Shown piece by piece: positions 5,546 through 9,385 of a stretch of DNA of 9,385 bases. The notes under the pieces are model-generated. The model searched no databases, was not told the DNA's origin, and worked only from the letters and a program-made list of their open reading frames with translations. Every line of letters begins with the position of its first letter. Within the stretch, counting starts at the first letter, position 1. A program made the translations under genes and the position numbers. The DNA comes from an uncultured Alistipes sp. (GTDB lineage Bacteria > Bacteroidota > Bacteroidia > Bacteroidales > Rikenellaceae): contig URTU01000076.1 of NCBI GenBank assembly GCA_900550925.1, positions 1 to 9,385 on the forward strand, read 5' to 3'.

Positions 5546-7270
5546 TTAGGCCTGTCCGCACCATTTCTTGACATCCTCCATCGAGGGCGCCTTCAGCCCG
5601 AGCTTGTTCTTCTTGTTGAACCCGCACAGGTCGTTGAAGAACTTGCCCGGAGAGAGCTTGCGGAGCGAGTCGACGGTAATGTAACCCATCTTCTGTATCA
5701 CGGGGATCCACTCCGCCGGGACACCTATTTCGAGATATCGTTCGTTGTCATCGCCCTGCACCTTCTTTTCGGGACGCATCGTCGGGAAGAGCAGTACCTC
5801 CTGGATTGCGGGCTGGTTTGTCATGAACATCGTCAGACGGTCGATGCCCACGCCGAGGCCCGAACAGTTCGGCATGCCGTATTCGAGCGCCCGTACGAAA
5901 TCCATATCGATGAACATGGCCTCGTCATCGCCCTTTTCGCTCAGGCGCAGCTGCTCCTGGAACCGTTCGTACTGATCGATCGGATCATTGAGTTCGGAGT
6001 ATGCGTTGCAGAGCTCCTTCCCGTTGACGAAGAGTTCGAAACGTTCGGTCAGTTCGGGGTTGTTTCGGTGGCGCTTGCAGAGCGGCGACATCTCGATCGG
6101 ATAGTCGGTGACGAATGTCGGCTGTACGAAATCGGCCTCACAGTATTGTCCGAATATGGCGTCGATCAGTTTGCCTTTACCCATCGTGTCGTCCACCTCG
6201 ACTTCGAGACGGCGGCATGCTTCGCGCAGCTGCTCCTCGGTCTGGCCGGTGATGTCGTAACCGGTCTTCGAGCGGATGGCGTCGGTCATGGTGACACGGC
6301 GGAACGGGGCCTTGAACGATATTGCCCGATCGCCGATTGTGAGTTCGGTGGTTCCGTTTGTGGCCATTGCAATGCGTTCGAGCATCTTTTCGGTGAACTC
6401 CATCATCCAGATATAGTCCTTGTATGCCACGTAGATCTCCATGCAGGTGAATTCGGGGTTGTGCGTACGGTCCATACCCTCGTTTCGGAAGTTCTTGCCG
6501 ATCTCGTATACGCCGTCGAATCCACCCACGATGAGCCGTTTGAGGTAGAGTTCGCTGGCGATACGCATGTAGAAATCCATGTTGAGCGCATTGAAGTGGG
6601 TGATGAACGGACGTGCTGCGGCTCCGCCCGGGATAGCCTGCAGAATCGGAGTTTCGACCTCGATGTATCCGTGTTCGTTGAAGAAGTCGCGCATGGTCTG
6701 GATTATTCGGGCGCGTTTGATGAAGATGTCTCGGGCGCCGGGGTTTACGGCCAGGTCGAGATAGCGCTGGCGGTAGCGGACTTCGGGGTCGGTCAGCGAA
6801 TCGTACAGTTTACCGTCCTTCTCCTTGACAACGGGCAGCGGACGGATCGACTTGCTGAGCAGTTTGAACTGGCGGCAGTGGATCGATTTTTCGCCGGTTT
6901 TGGTTATGAAGGCGAAGCCCTCGATACCGATGAAATCGCCTATGTCGAGCAGTTTCTTGAAGACGGTATTGTAGAGTGTCGGGTCATCGGCCGGACAGAT
7001 GTCGTCGCGACGTATGTAGATCTGTATCCGGCCGGTGTGGTCCTGGATTTCGAAGAATGATGCGCTGCCCATTATACGGCGGCTCATGATTCGGCCGGCG
7101 ACGGTGACATTCTGGAAGTTACCCTTTTCGGGGTCGAAGTTCTCCAGAATCTCCCGGGCCGTGGCGGTCACTTCGAATTTTTCGGCCGGATATGGGTTTA
7201 TGCCCAGGGCGCGCAGTTGTGCGAGAGAGTCTCGTCGCAGTTGTTCCTGTTCGCTGAGTTCTGATGCCAT
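5546..7270 (-). CDS. lysS: Lysyl-tRNA synthetase, class II
   Basis: LysS attaches lysine to tRNA-Lys using ATP. The 574 residues contain the anticodon-binding OB fold at about 56-150, then the class II catalytic core: the YRQRYLDL segment at 165-172, motif 1 around 198-215 with ETPILQAIPGGAAARPF, motif 2 FRNEGMDRTHNPEFTCMEIY at 261-280, and motif 3 GLGVGIDRLTM at 471-481. The usual bacterial enzyme ends soon after LLFPTMRPE (493-501). Here about 69 further residues (506-574) follow, with GVPAEWIPVIQKMGY and LSPGKFFNDLCGFNKK, a helical extension that I associate with Bacteroidetes LysRS. It may help tRNA binding, which is inference. The ATG at 7270 lies about 25 nt after the start expected from the -7 box at 7300-7307. 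The long open frame on the opposite strand is a shadow. Confidence 0.98.
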   Translation of the reverse strand: MASELSEQEQLRRDSLAQLRALGINPYPAEKFEVTATAREILENFDPEKGNFQNVTVAGRIMSRRIMGSASFFEIQDHTGRIQIYIRRDDICPADDPTLYNTVFKKLLDIGDFIGIEGFAFITKTGEKSIHCRQFKLLSKSIRPLPVVKEKDGKLYDSLTDPEVRYRQRYLDLAVNPGARDIFIKRARIIQTMRDFFNEHGYIEVETPILQAIPGGAAARPFITHFNALNMDFYMRIASELYLKRLIVGGFDGVYEIGKNFRNEGMDRTHNPEFTCMEIYVAYKDYIWMMEFTEKMLERIAMATNGTTELTIGDRAISFKAPFRRVTMTDAIRSKTGYDITGQTEEQLREACRRLEVEVDDTMGKGKLIDAIFGQYCEADFVQPTFVTDYPIEMSPLCKRHRNNPELTERFELFVNGKELCNAYSELNDPIDQYERFQEQLRLSEKGDDEAMFIDMDFVRALEYGMPNCSGLGVGIDRLTMFMTNQPAIQEVLLFPTMRPEKKVQGDDNERYLEIGVPAEWIPVIQKMGYITVDSLRKLSPGKFFNDLCGFNKKNKLGLKAPSMEDVKKWCGQA

Positions 7271-7299
7271 ATATCGTTAGATTAAATCGTTTGAATTGG

Positions 7300-7307
7300 C
7301 AAAGATA
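7300..7307 (-). promoter_or_regulatory. -7 promoter box of lysS
   Basis: The minus strand reads TATCTTTG, an exact TAnnTTTG box identical to the one before the permease operon. The start of transcription would fall near 7293, about 25 nt before the lysS ATG. Upstream is a T/A-rich stretch at 7321-7336 but no clear TTTG at the usual distance. Confidence 0.6.
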
Positions 7308-7381
7308 CAAGAATCTGCCGAAATATTAAAAAAAATTGTCGTGGAATATTTTTCTGACTGGTGCGCGGCATGGCATGTACG

Positions 7382-7423
7382 CACTCTCCGGTGGCGGGAT
7401 CGGGAAGATCCGCATGGAGAGTG
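7382..7423. repeat. Long imperfect hairpin between the PAP2 gene and lysS
   Basis: CACTCTCC (7382-7389) pairs perfectly with GGAGAGTG (7416-7423). Inside, bases 7394-7401 and 7407-7413 form a second stem of about seven pairs with one bulged G and a GGGAA loop. It lies between the PAP2 stop (7476) and the lysS promoter (7300). Neither side has a T tract, so it is not a standard intrinsic terminator. It may be a factor-dependent stop, an mRNA-stabilising 3' structure or a dispersed palindromic repeat. Confidence 0.5.
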
Positions 7424-7475
7424 GATACGGTTGTTTGACAGGGATTTAAGGCTTGTCCGGAGTTCGGGGCCTATG

Positions 7476-8072
7476 CTATTGCGGCGACTGTTGGCGGTCT
7501 CTGACAGGCCGGGGCTTGTAGAGACGGAAGCGGCGGGCGATGGCCGTGCCGGCCCAGCCTATGAGCAGTCCGAGAATGATTCCGAACAGTATCTGCGAGG
7601 GGAAGTGAGCCCCGATATATATTCTCGAGTAGCAGACCAGTGCCACCCAAACCGCGGCAACGACCGCGAACCACCTTCGCCGCACGAACGAACAAGCCAG
7701 TACGGCTATGGACGTGACTGTTGCGGCATGTGCCGAGACGGTTCCGTACAGTCCGCTGTTTACGTACGGTACGCCGTCGCGCAACGGGAAGTGCATCAGC
7801 GGTGCAAGGGCTTCGGTATGGTTAGGGCGCAGCATCCGGAACCCGTCCTTGAAGAGGTTGCAGATCTGGTCGGCCAGCCCTACGGCGATCGCTATCATGG
7901 CAACGGCAATGAGGGTGGTTTTCCAGCCGTACTGCCGCCATATGAGCCAGATGATGAGCAGATAGAGCGGCAGCCACGTGATTCGCCCCGAGATGATGAA
8001 CATCAGGCGGTCGATGGTCAGGCCGCCGTCGAAGTTCAATGCGAGGAATATGGTCTGGTCGAGAGGTCCCAT
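7476..8072 (-). CDS. PAP2-superfamily membrane phosphatase
   Basis: PAP2 phosphatases of this type hydrolyse lipid phosphates or pyrophosphates at the outer face of the inner membrane (undecaprenyl-PP, lipid A, phosphatidylglycerophosphate); the substrate here cannot be told. The 198 residues have about six hydrophobic segments and the three family motifs: K75-x6-R82-P83, a VSAH at 112-115 in place of PSGH, and S149-R150 with the nucleophile H156 in SRIYIGAHFPSQ. The last motif normally ends in Asp (SRx5Hx3D), but here residue 160 is Gln, which may lower activity or reflect a subfamily change. The C-terminus is a basic tail with Arg and Pro. The ATG at 8072 lies 13 nt downstream of the metallopeptidase stop, so the two genes are probably co-transcribed. 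A LpxF-, PgpB- or UppP-like role is possible but not shown. Confidence 0.9.
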   Translation of the reverse strand: MGPLDQTIFLALNFDGGLTIDRLMFIISGRITWLPLYLLIIWLIWRQYGWKTTLIAVAMIAIAVGLADQICNLFKDGFRMLRPNHTEALAPLMHFPLRDGVPYVNSGLYGTVSAHAATVTSIAVLACSFVRRRWFAVVAAVWVALVCYSRIYIGAHFPSQILFGIILGLLIGWAGTAIARRFRLYKPRPVRDRQQSPQ

Positions 8073-8085
8073 TGTTTGTAGTCTG

Positions 8086-8781
8086 TCAGTCGCGGCTGCG
8101 GGCTATGCTGAGGTAATAGAGCAGGGTTGCGATGGCGCTGAGGGCAGCTACGAGATATGTGCTTGCAGCCCAGTTTAGGGCAGTGCGGGCTTCGGCGAGC
8201 TGCTGACCTTCGAGCGTACGCGACGACTGGAGCCATGCAATGGCGCGGGATGAGGCATTGTACTCGACCGGCAGAGTGATGATCGAGAAGAGTGCCGATA
8301 CGGCGATCATTGCGATTCCGACCCAGAAGAGTGCCGGGAAGGTATTGATTGTCAGAATACCGAGGATGATGACCCATGTCGAGAAGCGCGAAGTGATGCT
8401 GATGATTGGCACCAGCTGCGAACGCAGTTCGAGCGGGGCATATCCCGTTGCGTGCTGCACGGCGTGTCCGCACTCGTGGCAAGCCACGGCTGCTGCGGCG
8501 ACACTGTTGCTGTTGTATACTGACTCACTGAGGTTAACGGTCTTGTTGCGGGGGTTGTAGTGGTCGGTGAGGTGACCGCGGGTCGAGGTTACGGTTACGT
8601 CGTAGATGCCGTTTTCGCGAAGCATCTTTTCGGCCACTTCACGTCCGGTCAAGCCGCCCGGGAAGGGTACGCGCGAATATTTTGCGAAAACGGATTGCAG
8701 ACGCCCCTGTACGAGCAGTCCGACTACACCTATTATTATAATCAACCACCATTCGAAATTGATTCCAGCTATCGGCATCAT
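8086..8781 (-). CDS. YugP-like neutral zinc metallopeptidase
   Basis: This is a 231-residue membrane-bound protein of the Zn_peptidase_2 (YugP) family, with unknown substrates. The first hydrophobic segment is at about 11-26. The zinc site is HECGH at 102-106, within AVACHECGHAVQHATGY; a likely third ligand is E173 in TLPVEYNASSRA, which is conserved in the family. Further spans lie at about 135-170 and 203-225. The two adjacent ATG codons at 8781 and 8778 both fit; the first is used here. The 85-nt gap to the SDR gene holds no exact TAnnTTTG box, so it may share a transcript with the SDR or use a weaker promoter. The PAP2 gene follows after 13 nt. Similar genes are sometimes annotated as putative membrane proteases related to HtpX, but the HtpX architecture differs. 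Family call is firm. Confidence 0.93.
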   Translation of the reverse strand: MMPIAGINFEWWLIIIIGVVGLLVQGRLQSVFAKYSRVPFPGGLTGREVAEKMLRENGIYDVTVTSTRGHLTDHYNPRNKTVNLSESVYNSNSVAAAAVACHECGHAVQHATGYAPLELRSQLVPIISITSRFSTWVIILGILTINTFPALFWVGIAMIAVSALFSIITLPVEYNASSRAIAWLQSSRTLEGQQLAEARTALNWAASTYLVAALSAIATLLYYLSIARSRD

Positions 8782-8866
8782 GATTTTTCAGTTTTTTTGT
8801 GTGTTACGTCAGTTATGTTAATAAATCATTTAACGGTTTTTAGCGAAGCATTATTATATATAGGTA

Positions 8867-9385
8867 CTATTTTTTGCCGCTGCGGCAGGTTAAGTATGCG
8901 CTTGCCTGCTGCTGCGGGGTTACCAGAATGTCGTCGATGTTGACGTGCGGCGGCCGCGATACCACCCATCCGATGATATCGGCAATATCCTCGCCGCTCA
9001 GAGGGGTTATGTCACGGTAAACGTCGTCGGCGCGGCGCTGGTCGCCGTGGAAGCGCACGACCGAAAATTCGGTTTCGACCATTCCGGGCCTGATCTCGCT
9101 GACGCGGATTCCGTGTCCGACCAGGTCGGCGCGGATCGACTGCGAGATTGCATGTACGGCATGTTTGGTTGCGCAATATACGGCGCCGTTCTCGTAGGGC
9201 TGCGTACCGGCGATCGATCCCAGCATGACGATGTGGCCGAACCCCTGCCGCACCATCCGTTTCGAGATGATTCGGGTGGCGTAGAGCAGACCCTTGATGT
9301 TGGTGTCGATCATCGCGTTCCAGTCGTCCGTCGAGCCGCAGTCGATATGTTCGAGCCCGGCGGCCAGTCCGGCATTGTTGACCAG
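8867..9385 (-). CDS. ydfG: YdfG-like short-chain dehydrogenase (5'-truncated by window edge)
   Basis: This is an NAD(P)-dependent oxidoreductase of the classical SDR family. The visible 172 residues lack roughly the first 80, including the nucleotide-binding TGxxxGIG, which lie right of the window. The fragment begins at LVNNAG, the NNAG structural motif. Next come the catalytic tetrad Asn29 (DTNIKG), Ser57 (MLGSIAG), Tyr70 and Lys74 (YCATK), then IRPGMVETEF. The C-terminal VVRFHGD and PPHVNIDDILVTP resemble E. coli YdfG, a 3-hydroxy acid / L-allo-threonine dehydrogenase acting on serine, threonine and 3-hydroxy acids, so a similar substrate range is inferred. The tail ends in a basic segment (RSGKK) and TAG at 8867-8869. 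No clear terminator follows before the metallopeptidase gene 85 nt away on the same strand. Confidence 0.9.
   Translation of the reverse strand: MVNNAGLAAGLEHIDCGSTDDWNAMIDTNIKGLLYATRIISKRMVRQGFGHIVMLGSIAGTQPYENGAVYCATKHAVHAISQSIRADLVGHGIRVSEIRPGMVETEFSVVRFHGDQRRADDVYRDITPLSGEDIADIIGWVVSRPPHVNIDDILVTPQQQASAYLTCRSGKK

Noticed and set aside
5516..7060. 514-codon open frame on the plus strand
   Set aside because: It lies entirely antisense to lysS, whose class II motifs are complete. The long open frame follows from codon bias and its translation resembles no protein family I know.
1..9385. Mobile elements, CRISPR arrays, tRNA or rRNA genes, defence systems
   Set aside because: No transposase, spaced direct repeats, cloverleaf or T-loop sequence, or defence-type domain was seen on either strand; the genes are core housekeeping genes.

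Overview
The window reads as ordinary chromosomal core DNA from a Bacteroidetes bacterium, most likely order Bacteroidales and possibly an Alistipes-like Rikenellaceae; the genus is a guess from protein similarity and moderate-to-high GC. Three things support the phylum. Several intergenic regions carry the Bacteroidetes -7 promoter box TAnnTTTG, twice with an ATTG-type -33 element 20 nt upstream. Genes start after A/T-rich leaders without clear Shine-Dalgarno sequences. The gene set fits the phylum: menaquinone methyltransferase, SPOR-domain protein, YugP-like metallopeptidase, LysRS with a C-terminal extension, and small lipoproteins.

Layout from left to right. (1) 1-619, plus strand: the 3' part of rnpA, overlapping yidD by 44 nt. 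(2) 708-1051, minus strand: a monocistronic unit for a tiny Ala/Glu-rich lipoprotein with a clear promoter and a clear intrinsic terminator. (3) 1078-4007, minus strand: a tight four-gene operon of a LolC/FtsX-type ABC permease, ubiE/menG, a lipoprotein and a secreted SPOR-domain protein. The first two junctions are 4-nt ATGA overlaps. (4) 4008-4355: a 348-nt intergenic region with back-to-back promoters. The rightward one is a full Bacteroidetes promoter that would make a leader of about 225 nt ending at a possible 46-residue single-span membrane protein (4356-4496). (5) 4549-9385, all minus strand: tpiA with a terminator, lysS with a promoter, a PAP2-type phosphatase, a YugP-like zinc metallopeptidase, and a YdfG-like short-chain dehydrogenase cut by the right edge.

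The genes cover housekeeping functions: tRNA 5' processing, membrane protein insertion, lipoprotein or envelope export, quinone synthesis, glycolysis, lysyl-tRNA charging, and envelope phosphatase and protease activities. I see no mobile element, CRISPR array, tRNA, rRNA, phage or defence system. The observations most worth a second look are the promoter-plus-long-leader unit at 4092-4496, an acidic low-complexity segment inside RnpA, and the acidic mini-lipoprotein with its AT-rich inverted repeat beside the promoter.
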